Below, one piece after another: positions 1-8,672 of a stretch of 64,000 nt of DNA; positions within the stretch are counted from its first letter, which is position 1, and every line of letters begins with the position of its first letter. Below the pieces are notes generated by a model. The model made no database searches. It worked only from the letters and a program-made list of their open reading frames with translations, and was not told where the DNA came from. This DNA comes from JAJEAO01 sp963667635 (GTDB taxonomy: Bacteria > Acidobacteriota > Vicinamibacteria > Marinacidobacterales > Marinacidobacteraceae): the NCBI GenBank assembly GCA_965232015.1, contig OZ246946.1, positions 1,798,001-1,862,000 of the forward strand, read 5' to 3'. Position numbers and translations under genes: made by a program.

Positions 1-842
1 CCGAGATCGGCGGGGCTTTCGACCACCCGACAGCCGGCGGAGCGGAGCGCCTCCATCTTGTCGGCGGCGGTGCCCTTGCCGCCCATGACGATCGCCCCCG
101 CGTGGCCCATCCGGCGTCCGGGCGGAGCGGTCTGGCCGGCGATGAATCCGACCACCGGCTTGCTGAACCCGCGGCGGATGAAGTCGGCCGCCTCCTCCTC
201 CGCGCTGCCGCCGATCTCGCCGATCAGGATGACGGCCTCGGTCTCGTCGTCGGCTTCGAATTGCTCGAGCACGTCCACGAAGGTCGTGCCGATGACCGGG
301 TCGCCGCCGATCCCGATGCAGGTGCTCTGGCCGATCCCCCGTGCGGTGAGCTGGTGGACCGCTTCGTAGGTGAGGGTGCCGCTTCGCGAGACCACCCCGA
401 CCGAGCCCTCGCGGTGGATGAAGCCCGGCATGATCCCGACCTTCGCCCGCCCGGGGGCGATGACGCCCGGGCAATTGGGTCCCACGAGGCGGGACGCTCC
501 GCCCTCCGCCGCCCGCATGGTGCGCACCATGTCCCGGGTGGGGATGTTCTCGGTGATCGCGACGACGAGAGCGACTCCCGAGTCCATCGCCTCGGCGATC
601 GCGTCGGCGGCGAACGGAGGCGGGACGACGACGAAGGACGTGTTCGCTCCGGTCCGCTCCACCGCCTCGGCGACGGTGTCGAAGATCGGGACGCCGACCG
701 CTTCCTGCCCTCCCTTGCCGGGCGTGACCCCGGCGACGAGAGTCGTGCCGTAATCGCGGCACTGCGCGGCGTGGAACGCGCCCTCGCGCCCGGTGATGCC
801 CTGGACGAGGAGGCGGGTCTGCCTTCCGACGAATATGGCCAT
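1..842 (-). CDS. sucD: Succinyl-CoA ligase alpha subunit, 3' end outside window
   Basis: Alpha subunit of succinyl-CoA synthetase, which interconverts succinyl-CoA and succinate with nucleotide phosphorylation in the TCA cycle. The reading frame starts at ATG 842-840 (MAIFVGRQTRLLVQGITGRE) and stays open to the window edge, giving about 280 of the usual ~290 residues. The N-terminal CoA-binding Rossmann part and the phospho-histidine loop (GHAGAIVMGGKG) are both visible. Its ATG lies two bases after the sucC stop, so the two subunits are translationally linked. Only the last few residues are missing. Confidence 0.96.
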   Translation of the reverse strand, partial: MAIFVGRQTRLLVQGITGREGAFHAAQCRDYGTTLVAGVTPGKGGQEAVGVPIFDTVAEAVERTGANTSFVVVPPPFAADAIAEAMDSGVALVVAITENIPTRDMVRTMRAAEGGASRLVGPNCPGVIAPGRAKVGIMPGFIHREGSVGVVSRSGTLTYEAVHQLTARGIGQSTCIGIGGDPVIGTTFVDVLEQFEADDETEAVILIGEIGGSAEEEAADFIRRGFSKPVVGFIAGQTAPPGRRMGHAGAIVMGGKGTAADKMEALRSAGCRVVESPADL

Positions 843-844
843 GG

Positions 845-2008
845 CTAAGCGTCCCCCAGCCGCGCCACCACTTTCTCGGCGGCGTCTTGCATCGAGGAGG
901 CGGTGGTGAAGTCCAGACCGGACTCCTCGAGCATCTGGCGGGCGATCTCGACGTTGGTGCCCTCCATGCGGATCACGATCGGCAAGGTCACCCCGAGCGA
1001 GCGGACCGCCGCGATGAGACCCTCCGCGAGCCGATCGCAGCGCAGGATCCCGCCGAAGATGTTGATCAGGACCGCGCGTACCGAGGGGTCGGAGGACAGG
1101 ATCCGGAAGGCGTTTTCGATCTGCTGCGCGTTCGCCCCGCCACCGACATCGAGGAAGTTGGCCGGCGACGCGCCGGCGAGCTTCACGATGTCCATCGTGG
1201 CCATCGCGAGACCGGCGCCGTTCACCATGCAGCCGACCGTGCCGTCCAGCTTGATGTAGTTGAGGTGGTGGCGGCTCGCTTCCACTTCGAGCGGGGACTC
1301 CTCGTGGACGTCGCGCAGGGAGAAAACCCGCGGCTGGCGGAACATCGCGCTGTCATCCACGCTCACCTTGGCGTCGAGCGCGAGCACCTCGCCGTCGCCG
1401 GTGACGAGCATGGGATTGATCTCGACCTGGCTGGCATCGAGGCCTTCGAAGGCGCGGTAGAGCGAAGTCAGAAACCGGGCGGCGCCTCCTGCGACCTTCC
1501 CGGAAAGCCCCAGCCCGAACACCAGGCGGCGCGCCTGGAACGGCTGCAGACCGACGGCGGGATCCACGGTGACGGTCAGGATCCGGTCGGGGTCGGTGGC
1601 GGCGACTTCCTCGATGTCCATCCCGCCGGCGGCGCTCACGATCGCCATCGGGCGTCCGCTGGACCGATCCACCAGAAAGCTCGCGTAGAGCTCCTGGGCG
1701 ATGTCCACGCCTTCCTCGATCAGGAGACGCCGGACCACGCGCCCTTCGGGGCCGGTCTGCTTCGTGACCAGAGTGCTCCCGAGCAGCGCCTCGGCAGCGG
1801 CGCGGACGGCATCCGCATCCCGCGCCAGCCGCACGCCGCCCGCCTTGCCGCGCCCCCCGGCGTGGATCTGGGCCTTCACCACGACCGGGTAGCCGAGATC
1901 CTCGGCCGCGGCCACTGACTCCTCCGCTGTGAACGCGACCCGACCCCGGGGGGTGGCCACGCCGTACTCCGCCAGGAGCGCCTTCGCCTGATGCTCGTGG
2001 AGGTTCAC
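845..2008 (-). CDS. sucC: Succinyl-CoA ligase beta subunit
   Basis: Beta (nucleotide-binding) subunit of succinyl-CoA synthetase, 387 aa, the normal family length. It opens with the typical MNLHEHQAKALLAEYGV ATP-grasp start, followed by the KAQIHAGGRGKAGGV loop near residue 45 and the C-terminal INIFGGILRCD CoA-ligase segment. The start codon is GTG at 2008, one base after the mdh stop. It is third in an icd-mdh-sucC-sucD minus-strand cluster, which points to one TCA-cycle transcript. Confidence 0.97.
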   Translation of the reverse strand: MNLHEHQAKALLAEYGVATPRGRVAFTAEESVAAAEDLGYPVVVKAQIHAGGRGKAGGVRLARDADAVRAAAEALLGSTLVTKQTGPEGRVVRRLLIEEGVDIAQELYASFLVDRSSGRPMAIVSAAGGMDIEEVAATDPDRILTVTVDPAVGLQPFQARRLVFGLGLSGKVAGGAARFLTSLYRAFEGLDASQVEINPMLVTGDGEVLALDAKVSVDDSAMFRQPRVFSLRDVHEESPLEVEASRHHLNYIKLDGTVGCMVNGAGLAMATMDIVKLAGASPANFLDVGGGANAQQIENAFRILSSDPSVRAVLINIFGGILRCDRLAEGLIAAVRSLGVTLPIVIRMEGTNVEIARQMLEESGLDFTTASSMQDAAEKVVARLGDA

Positions 2009-2009
2009 G

Positions 2010-2948
2010 TCAGACCCCGATCTTGGTGATCAGCTCGCGGACGGCGGCAGCCGACCGGTCCAGATCGGCCTGCTCGTCGGACGTGAGGGTGATCTGCACG
2101 ATCTCCTCGACGCCGCCGCGCCCGAGCTTCACCGGAACCCCCAGATAGATGCCCTCCATGCCGTACTCGCCGTCGAGGTAGGCGGCGCAGGGGAGGATCT
2201 TGCGACGGTCCCGCAGGATGGCGTCCACCATTTCCGCGATCGCCGCCGAGGGCGCGTAGTAGGCCGAACCCGTCTTCAGGTAGGAGACGATCTCGCCGCC
2301 GCCCTGCCGGGTCCGCTGCACGATCCGCTCGATCGCATCGTCCTCGAGCACTTCCGGCAACGGGATGCCCGCAACCGTGGAGTAGCGCGGCAGCGGGACC
2401 ATGTCGTCACCGTGGCCGCCGAGCACGAAGGCGTGGATGTTCTCGACCGAGACATCGAGTTCCGCCGCGATGAACGCCCGCATCCGCGCCGAGTCGAGGA
2501 TGCCGGCCATCCCCACCACCCGCTGGCGGGAGAACCCGCTCGTCCGGAGCGCCGTCTGCGCCATCGCGTCGAGGGGGTTGGAGACCACGATCAGGACCGC
2601 GTCGGGCGAGACCGCAACCGCGGACTCGGTCACCTGCTTCACGATGGCGTGGTTCTTCCGGAGCAGGTCATCGCGGCTCATCCCCGCCTTCCGGGGCAGC
2701 CCGGCGGTGATCACGACGATGTCGGACCCGGCGGTGTCCTGGTAGTCGCACGTCCCCGAAACGGACACGTCGCTGCCGGTCACCGGGCAGGCCTCGAGCA
2801 TGTCGAGTCCCTTGCCCTGGGGGATGCCGTCCACGATGTCGATCAGGACGACATCGGCGAGGCCGGCGTCCGCCAACCGCTGCGCTGTCGTCGCGCCGAC
2901 ATTGCCGGCGCCGACGACCGTGACCTTGAAGCGTCTCCCGGCTCCCAT
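2010..2948 (-). CDS. mdh: Malate dehydrogenase (LDH-like type)
   Basis: NAD-dependent malate dehydrogenase of the lactate-dehydrogenase-like group, 312 aa. The N-terminal Rossmann motif is VTVVGAGNVGATTA. An acidic residue after the second strand (VVLIDIVDG) favours NAD. The substrate arginine is in the mobile loop (TAGLPRKAGMSR) and the catalytic histidine in VLGGHGDDMVPLPR. An AGGAGAA ribosome-binding sequence precedes the ATG by a few bases. It lies 70 bp downstream of icd and is almost fused to sucC, so co-expression of consecutive TCA-cycle enzymes is likely. Confidence 0.96.
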   Translation of the reverse strand: MGAGRRFKVTVVGAGNVGATTAQRLADAGLADVVLIDIVDGIPQGKGLDMLEACPVTGSDVSVSGTCDYQDTAGSDIVVITAGLPRKAGMSRDDLLRKNHAIVKQVTESAVAVSPDAVLIVVSNPLDAMAQTALRTSGFSRQRVVGMAGILDSARMRAFIAAELDVSVENIHAFVLGGHGDDMVPLPRYSTVAGIPLPEVLEDDAIERIVQRTRQGGGEIVSYLKTGSAYYAPSAAIAEMVDAILRDRRKILPCAAYLDGEYGMEGIYLGVPVKLGRGGVEEIVQITLTSDEQADLDRSAAAVRELITKIGV

Positions 2949-3018
2949 GGCTCGTTCTCCTGTGGGTTCGGCCGGGCGCGGGCGACGCCGCCGCGAGGGC
3001 GACGCGCGTCCCCGCGCC

Positions 3019-4419
3019 TCAGCCCATGTTCTCGATGATGGCGTCAGCGAAGCCGGATGTCGGGAGTTTCGTCGCGCCGTCCATCAAGCGGTGGAAGTCG
3101 TAGGTGACGCGCTTCTGGGCGATCGCGGCCTCGAGAGCGGCCTCGATCCGGTCGGCGGCCTCGTCCCAGCGCAGATGCCGGAACATCATGACCCCGGACA
3201 GGATGACCGACCCCGGATTCACCTTGTCCTGATCGGCGTACTTCGGCGCGGTGCCGTGGGTGGCCTCGAAGATCGCGTGACCGGTGTCGTAGTTGATGTT
3301 CCCGCCGGGGGCGATCCCGATGCCGCCGATCTGCGCCGCCAGCGCATCGGAGAGGTAATCGCCGTTCAGGTTCATCGTGGCGATCACGTCGAAGTTGCTC
3401 GCCCGCGTGAGCACCTGCTGGAGGGTGATGTCGGCGATCGTGTCCTTCACGCGCACCTTGTTGCGCCACTGCCCGTCGCCGTGGGAAGCCCACAGGGCCT
3501 CGAGACAGGACTCGACCTCGGCGCGAACCTCGGCCTGCCGGTCCGACGGCATCAGGTCGTAACCCGGCTCGATGGCGCGCGCGTTGTCCACCGACGACAT
3601 CGAGGCGTCGCCTTCGCGGTTCGAGAGGATCCAGCTCTCCCGCTCGCTCACCGTGTCCGCCCGGAACTCGCGGGCGGCGAGGGCGTAGCCCCAGTCGCGG
3701 AACGCCCCTTCGGTGAACTTCATGATGTTGCCCTTGTGCACCAGCGTCACGCTGCGGCGGCCGTGTTCGAGGGCGTAGCGGATCGCCGCCCGCACCAGGC
3801 GCTCGGTGCCTTCCCGGCTCACCGGCTTGATCCCGATCCCGGAGGTCTCCGGGAAGCGGATCTTCCGGACGCCCATCTCGTCGCGCAGGAACTCGATGAG
3901 CTTCCGCACCTCGGGGCTGCCCTCCCGGTACTCGACGCCGGCGTAGATGTCCTCGCTGTTTTCGCGGAAGATCACCATGTCCACCTGGTCGGGACGGAGG
4001 ACCGGGCTGGGAACGCCCTGGTACCACTTCACCGGCCGGAGACACACGTAGAGATCGAGCAACTGGCGCAGCGCCACATTGAGCGACCGGATGCCGCCGC
4101 CGACCGGGGTCGTGAGCGGGCCCTTGATCCCGACGAGGTAGTCGCGGAAGGTGTGGATCGTGGATTCGGGAAGCCACTCGCCGGTCTCGTTGAAGGCCTT
4201 TTCGCCGGCGAGAACTTCCAGCCACTCGATCCGCCGGGCGCCGCCGTAGGCTCGTTCCACCGCGGCGTCGAAGACCCGGACGCTGGCGCGCCAGATGTCG
4301 CGCCCGGTGCCGTCGCCCTCGATGAATGGGATCGTGGGGTGGTCGGGCACCATCAGGCGCCCTCCCTCGATGTGGATGCGGCCGCCCGAGGGCGGCCCGG
4401 AGTCAGGTTCCGTCGTCAT
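3019..4419 (-). CDS. icd: Isocitrate dehydrogenase, NADP-dependent
   Basis: Oxidative decarboxylation of isocitrate to 2-oxoglutarate. I chose ATG 4419 (MTTEPDSGPPSGG); the longer reading from 4506 is arginine-rich and looks non-coding. The protein is then 466 aa and resembles the E. coli type. It has the substrate/regulatory serine loop (GGGIRSLNVALRQ), the YVCLRPVKWY stretch and the active-site KGNIMKFTEGAF. The coenzyme loop reads HGTAPKYADQDKVNPGS; the Lys-Tyr pair is the known NADP-specificity signature. First gene of the TCA cluster, with uvrB upstream on the same strand. Confidence 0.96.
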   Translation of the reverse strand: MTTEPDSGPPSGGRIHIEGGRLMVPDHPTIPFIEGDGTGRDIWRASVRVFDAAVERAYGGARRIEWLEVLAGEKAFNETGEWLPESTIHTFRDYLVGIKGPLTTPVGGGIRSLNVALRQLLDLYVCLRPVKWYQGVPSPVLRPDQVDMVIFRENSEDIYAGVEYREGSPEVRKLIEFLRDEMGVRKIRFPETSGIGIKPVSREGTERLVRAAIRYALEHGRRSVTLVHKGNIMKFTEGAFRDWGYALAAREFRADTVSERESWILSNREGDASMSSVDNARAIEPGYDLMPSDRQAEVRAEVESCLEALWASHGDGQWRNKVRVKDTIADITLQQVLTRASNFDVIATMNLNGDYLSDALAAQIGGIGIAPGGNINYDTGHAIFEATHGTAPKYADQDKVNPGSVILSGVMMFRHLRWDEAADRIEAALEAAIAQKRVTYDFHRLMDGATKLPTSGFADAIIENMG

Positions 4420-4563
4420 GCTCTCGATGGGGATGCTCCGCCGGCCGGCGGAGGTGCGGCGGGAACGGCGCCGAACCGTGGGGGCGCCGGGCGGGACCCC
4501 GGCCACCCCGCAGGGGCCGGAATTCTACCCCCCGGGAGCCGGATGCGGCGCGGTGCGGTGCGG

Positions 4564-4586
4564 CCGGGAGAACCGGCTTCTCCCGG
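4564..4586 (-). terminator. Perfect 9-bp stem-loop between uvrB and icd
   Basis: CCGGGAGAA and TTCTCCCGG pair perfectly around a 5-nt loop. The hairpin lies 33 bp beyond the uvrB stop and about 145 bp before the icd start. No run of T follows on the minus strand, so it is at best a weak or factor-assisted terminator. It could equally be a short member of the dispersed GGGAGAACCGG repeat family found in other gaps of this window. Confidence 0.35.
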
Positions 4587-4618
4587 AGGAGCCCTCCACG
4601 GGGCCGGCTCGGCGTCGC

Positions 4619-6787
4619 TCACCGCCGGGCCCCGGCCAGCTCTCGGGGCGGGGCTTCCGGCATCAGGGCGCGCTGCTGCAGGGAACGGATGTGATCGCGA
4701 AGGCGGGCGGCCCGTTCGAACTCCAGCTCCCGCGCCGCCTTGCGCATCTCCTTCCGGAGTCGCGTCACCTCGCGCTGGACCCGTTCCGGTTCCTCCGGAG
4801 GAGGCTCGAACAGCCCGACGGCGCGCGCCCAGTCCTCCTCTTCCACGGCCGTTTCGGCCTCGCCCCCGTCGCCGGGCGCGAGCGAATCCGAGATCTCTTT
4901 CACGACGGACCGCGGGACGATGCCGTGCTTCCGGTTGTGGGCCTCCTGGAGCGAGCGGCGGCGGCGCGTCTCGCCCAGCGCCCCCTCCATGGAACGGGTC
5001 TCCCGGTCGGCGTAGAGGATCGCCCGGCCGGCGAGATTCCGCGCCGCGCGCCCCACCGTCTGGATGAGGGCGCCCTCGGAACGGAGAAAACCCTCGCGGT
5101 CGGCGTCGAGGATCGCGACCAGCGCCACCTCGGGGAGATCGAGCCCCTCCCGCAGCAGATTGATCCCGATCAACACGTCGAACTCGCCGAGTCGGAGCGA
5201 ACGCAGCAGCCGGACCCGCTCGAGAGTGTCGATGTCGGCGTGCATGTACCGGCAGCGCACGCCGAGCTCGTGGTAATACTCGGCGAGATCCTCGGCCATG
5301 CGCTTCGTCAGCGTGGTCACGAGCACGCGCTCGCCGCGCGCCGCCGTCTGACGGATCTCGTGGAGCAGATCGTCCACCTGGGTCCCCGCCGGGCGCACCT
5401 CGACGGCGGGGTCGAGAAGGCCGGTGGGCCGAATGATCTGCTCCACCACCACACCTCCGACAGCCTCGAGTTCCCAGGGGCCCGGAGTCGCCGAGACCGC
5501 GATCATCTGGCCGATCCGATCCTCCCACTCGGGGAACGCGAGGGGGCGGTTGTCGAGCGCCGAGGGGAGCCGGAACCCGTGCTCCACGAGCGTCCGCTTC
5601 CGCGCCTGGTCGCCGGCGTACATGCCCCGGATCTGGGGAAGCGTCTGGTGGCTCTCGTCCACGACGATCAGCATGTCGGGGGGCAGGTAGTCCATCAGGG
5701 TGGGCGGCGGCTCGCCCGGGGCGCGCCCGGTGAAGTGCCGCGAGTAGTTCTCGATGCCGTGGCAGTGGCCCGACTCCGCGAGCATGTCGAGATCGAAGAG
5801 CGTGCGCTGCATGAGGCGCTGCGCCTCGAGGAGCTTGTCTTCAGCGACCAGCTTCGGGTGGTGTTCGTCGAGCTCCTCCCGGATGCTGACCAGCGCCCGG
5901 GTGAGGTCCTCCTGGCGGGCGACGTAGTGGGTCCGGGGAAACAGCGTGGCGCGCGGCTCGCGGACCAGCTCGCGCCCGGTCAGCGGGTCGAATCGGGAGA
6001 CCCGCTCGACCTCGTCTCCCCACAGGCGGACCCGGAGGCCGACATCGTCGTAACCGGGCACGATCTCCACAGTGTCCCCGCGGACCCGGAACCGGCCCCG
6101 CTCGAGGGAGGCGTCGTTGCGCTCGTACTGCATCTCGACGAGCTTCCGGAGAAGCGCCTGACGCGAGGGGAACACCGCCCCCTCCTCGAACACGACGAGC
6201 ATCCCGTAGTAGGCCTCGGGGGAGCCCAGGCCGTAGATGCAGGAAACGCTCGCCACGATCAGGACATCGCGGCGCTCGAACAGCGACCGGGTGGCCGAAA
6301 GCCGGAGGCGATCGATCTCGTCGTTGATCGTGGCTTCCTTCTCGATGTAGGTGTCGCTGGCCGGGACATACGCCTCCGGCTGGTAGTAGTCGTAGTAGCT
6401 GACGAAGTACTCGACGGCGTTGTCGGGGAAAAAGCCCCGAAACTCCTGGTAGAGCTGCGCCGCCAGCGTCTTGTTGTGGGCGATGACCAGCGCCGGACGG
6501 TTCACCGCCTCGATGACCCGGGCCACGGTGAACGTCTTGCCGGAGCCGGTGACCCCGAGCAGGACCTGCGCCGGATCCCCGCGGCCGATCCCCTCGGCAA
6601 GCGCCTCGATCGCCCCCGGCTGGTCTCCCGTCGGCTCGAAATCGCTCGCGACCCGGAACCGGCGCGACCCGCGGGCCGGGTTCCACGGCGCCGGGAGGCC
6701 GGGGCGGGCGTGGGGGGCCGCGCGCTCCGCCGGGCCGCCGAAGCGGTTGCCGGAAGCCGGGTCGGCCGACCCGCCGGCCGGTTTCAC
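4619..6787 (-). CDS. uvrB: Excinuclease ABC subunit B
   Basis: Damage-verification helicase of nucleotide excision repair. At 722 aa it carries a ~45-residue low-complexity N-terminal extension; the conserved part begins at FRVASDFEPTGDQPGAI. Walker A is GVTGSGKTFT, the damage-probing beta-hairpin region is YFVSYYDYYQPEAYVP, and the helicase DEAD-like box is VVDESH. The C-terminal UVR domain (LRKEMRKAARELEFERAARLRD) that binds UvrA/UvrC is present. It begins 25 bp after ispH on the same strand. A later GTG start that trims the extension is possible. Confidence 0.97.
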   Translation of the reverse strand: MKPAGGSADPASGNRFGGPAERAAPHARPGLPAPWNPARGSRRFRVASDFEPTGDQPGAIEALAEGIGRGDPAQVLLGVTGSGKTFTVARVIEAVNRPALVIAHNKTLAAQLYQEFRGFFPDNAVEYFVSYYDYYQPEAYVPASDTYIEKEATINDEIDRLRLSATRSLFERRDVLIVASVSCIYGLGSPEAYYGMLVVFEEGAVFPSRQALLRKLVEMQYERNDASLERGRFRVRGDTVEIVPGYDDVGLRVRLWGDEVERVSRFDPLTGRELVREPRATLFPRTHYVARQEDLTRALVSIREELDEHHPKLVAEDKLLEAQRLMQRTLFDLDMLAESGHCHGIENYSRHFTGRAPGEPPPTLMDYLPPDMLIVVDESHQTLPQIRGMYAGDQARKRTLVEHGFRLPSALDNRPLAFPEWEDRIGQMIAVSATPGPWELEAVGGVVVEQIIRPTGLLDPAVEVRPAGTQVDDLLHEIRQTAARGERVLVTTLTKRMAEDLAEYYHELGVRCRYMHADIDTLERVRLLRSLRLGEFDVLIGINLLREGLDLPEVALVAILDADREGFLRSEGALIQTVGRAARNLAGRAILYADRETRSMEGALGETRRRRSLQEAHNRKHGIVPRSVVKEISDSLAPGDGGEAETAVEEEDWARAVGLFEPPPEEPERVQREVTRLRKEMRKAARELEFERAARLRDHIRSLQQRALMPEAPPRELAGARR

Positions 6788-6812
6788 CGGCGCCGGGCGG
6801 GCGCCGCCGGGG

Positions 6813-8090
6813 TCACGCGGAGCGCTCCCCGCGGCAATCGTCCTCGGTCAGGCCGCGCAGCCCGAGAACGCGCGCCAGGCTCCGATGCACCACAACATCG
6901 GGGGTCGAAGCACCCGAAGTGACGCCGATGCTGAGCGGACCTTCGGGGAGCCAGTCCCGATCCGTGACGACGGTCCCGGCGTCGGGAGAGCCGCTGGGGC
7001 GCCGGTGGCTGATCCGGCCGTCGGCGCTCAGGCACTCGGGGCCGGCGATGTGGTAGGTCGGGAACTTCCTGCCGCAGATTTCGGCGAGATGGGCCGTGTT
7101 GGAGGAGTTGAAGCCGCCGATCACGAGCACCAGATCGAGCGTCGTCTCGAGCAGCTCGATGACTGCGTCCTGCCTCTCCTGGGTCGCGCTGCAGATCGTG
7201 TCGAAGTGGCGGAACCGGGACGGCAGCGCCTCGGCGCCGTAGCGGCGCTCGATGGCGTCCGAGAAGCGGTCCGCGATCCGGAGCGATTCGGTCGCCAGCA
7301 TGGTCGTTTGGTTGGCGAGCCCGACGCGGCCGAGCGAGGCGTCGGGATCGAAGCCGTCGGAACAGGCGTGCGGGGCGTAGCGGCGCAGGAACTCCTCGCG
7401 GTCGAAGGGGGCCTCGGCGACGCCGGCGCCCGACTCGATGTAGCGGCACACCTCTTCCGCCTCTTCGAGGTGGCGAACCACGAGGTAGGACCCCGCCCGG
7501 GACACGGTGGCCCGGGTCTCCTCGTGCGCCCACTTGCCGTGGACGATCGAGGTGAAGTCGTCCCGGCGGTAGCGGCTCACGTTCTTCCAGACGTTCATGA
7601 CCGAGCCGCAGGTCGTGTCCACGAGGACCGCTCCCCGTTCGCGGAGGAATTCCTGCTCGTCCACCGCGACGCCGAAGGCGGGGACCAGCACGACATCTCC
7701 GCGTTCGACAGCGTCGAACTTCTCGTCCAGCGTGGCGGCGTGGTCCAGGATTCGGATCTCGAACCCGCTCAGCCGACGGTTCACGTAGGGGTTGTGGATG
7801 ATCTCGCCGACCAGGAAGATGCGGCGATCCGGGAAGCGGGCGCGCGCCTCGTAGGCGTACTCGATGGCGCGGTCCACCCCGTAGCAGAACCCGAACTCGC
7901 GGGCGAGGACGAAACGCAGTTCCCCGGCGCGGATCCGGTAGTCGTGGTCGCGGGCGAATCGGACCAGATGCCCGCGATAGTCCTCGGTGAGCGGGCCGAT
8001 GATCTCCTTCCGAAGGCCCAGTCCACGCCGGAAGTGCGTACCGGGTTCGGGGGGCTCTCCCCCGATCGGCTGGGGCTCGGGCGGGGGCAC
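6813..8090 (-). CDS. ispH: 4-hydroxy-3-methylbut-2-enyl diphosphate reductase (long, plant/cyanobacterial type)
   Basis: Last step of the MEP isoprenoid pathway: a [4Fe-4S] enzyme making IPP and DMAPP. The three cluster cysteines are in FGFCYGVDRA, DTTCGSVMNVWK and CSATQERQDA. The phrases GEIIHNPYVNRRL and SIVHGKWAHEET mark the longer form known from cyanobacteria and plants rather than the short E. coli form. The frame is open upstream to 8363, but that part overlaps the divergent ferredoxin. I placed the start at GTG 8090 (425 aa). The two starts are only 24 bp apart, so they share a promoter region. Confidence 0.93.
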   Translation of the reverse strand: MPPPEPQPIGGEPPEPGTHFRRGLGLRKEIIGPLTEDYRGHLVRFARDHDYRIRAGELRFVLAREFGFCYGVDRAIEYAYEARARFPDRRIFLVGEIIHNPYVNRRLSGFEIRILDHAATLDEKFDAVERGDVVLVPAFGVAVDEQEFLRERGAVLVDTTCGSVMNVWKNVSRYRRDDFTSIVHGKWAHEETRATVSRAGSYLVVRHLEEAEEVCRYIESGAGVAEAPFDREEFLRRYAPHACSDGFDPDASLGRVGLANQTTMLATESLRIADRFSDAIERRYGAEALPSRFRHFDTICSATQERQDAVIELLETTLDLVLVIGGFNSSNTAHLAEICGRKFPTYHIAGPECLSADGRISHRRPSGSPDAGTVVTDRDWLPEGPLSIGVTSGASTPDVVVHRSLARVLGLRGLTEDDCRGERSA

Positions 8091-8114
8091 GGTCGGATGA
8101 TAGCCTTCCCGCCC

Positions 8115-8465
8115 ATGCAGGATGTCCTTCTGACCGGACCCCGGAAGCGCAAGCCGCGGATCCTCGCCTTCGTTGACGCGGGGAAGTGCTTCGGCCGTGG
8201 GTGCGAGATGTGTATCGCCGTCTGCCCGGTGAAGGATTGCATCACCCTCGTTCCCGACCCCGAGCCGAAGGCCGTGGGTCAGGTGTGCGACGTCAACGTG
8301 GACACCTGCATCGGATGTCAGCTCTGCGCCAAGTTCTGTCCTCCCGACTATGACGCGATCCACATGTTCCCCTACGACGAGGGGATGCGGCTCGCCGAGG
8401 ACCAGGACCGGAGCTACGACTACCGCCTCTTCGCCAAGAAGCCCGGAGAAGCGCTCGCGAAGTAG
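8115..8465 (+). CDS. Dicluster ferredoxin-like protein
   Basis: A 116-aa soluble iron-sulphur protein with two 4Fe-4S motifs: CFGRGCEMCIAVCP near residues 24-38 (C-x4-C-x2-C-x3-C) and CIGCQLCAKFCP near residues 69-80. The start ATG 8115 gives MQDVLLTGPRKRKPR; ATG 8097 (MIAFPPMQ) is an alternative. Dicluster ferredoxins shuttle low-potential electrons. Divergent pairing with ispH, which needs such electrons, suggests but does not prove that it is the IspH donor. It ends at the dispersed repeat that received the IS4-type insertion. Confidence 0.85.
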   Translation: MQDVLLTGPRKRKPRILAFVDAGKCFGRGCEMCIAVCPVKDCITLVPDPEPKAVGQVCDVNVDTCIGCQLCAKFCPPDYDAIHMFPYDEGMRLAEDQDRSYDYRLFAKKPGEALAK

Positions 8466-8467
8466 GA

Positions 8468-8651
8468 CCGGGCGGGCCGGGGAGGGGGAGCCGAGAATCC
8501 ATTCGGCCGCGCCGGATCATGCCGTCGGCGTCGCCAAGGCGGCTCCCCCTCCCCGGCCCGCTCGGCGCTACGCGCCTCGGATCGCAACCTTCGCTCCGCT
8601 CCAGGTTGCGATCGGCATCACGTTCTCTCTCGGAGAGGGGAGAAGGATCCT
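8468..8651. repeat. Dispersed ~280-bp intergenic repeat, left part (split by an IS)
   Basis: Nearly the same sequence as 52857-53040 after secG. Shared landmarks are GGAGCCGAGAATCCAT, CGCCGGATCATGCCGTCGGC, ATCGCAACCTTCGCTCCGCT and TTCTCTCTCGGAGAGGGGAGA. The rest of the unit continues at 10424-10530 after an intervening IS4-type element. It carries no convincing open frame in either copy and contains several short palindromes. Confidence 0.85.
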
Positions 8652-8672
8652 CATAGGCGCTAACTTACATGG

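Noticed and set aside
4295..6922. 875-aa + strand open frame
   Set aside because: Antisense to uvrB with typical shadow composition and no domain.
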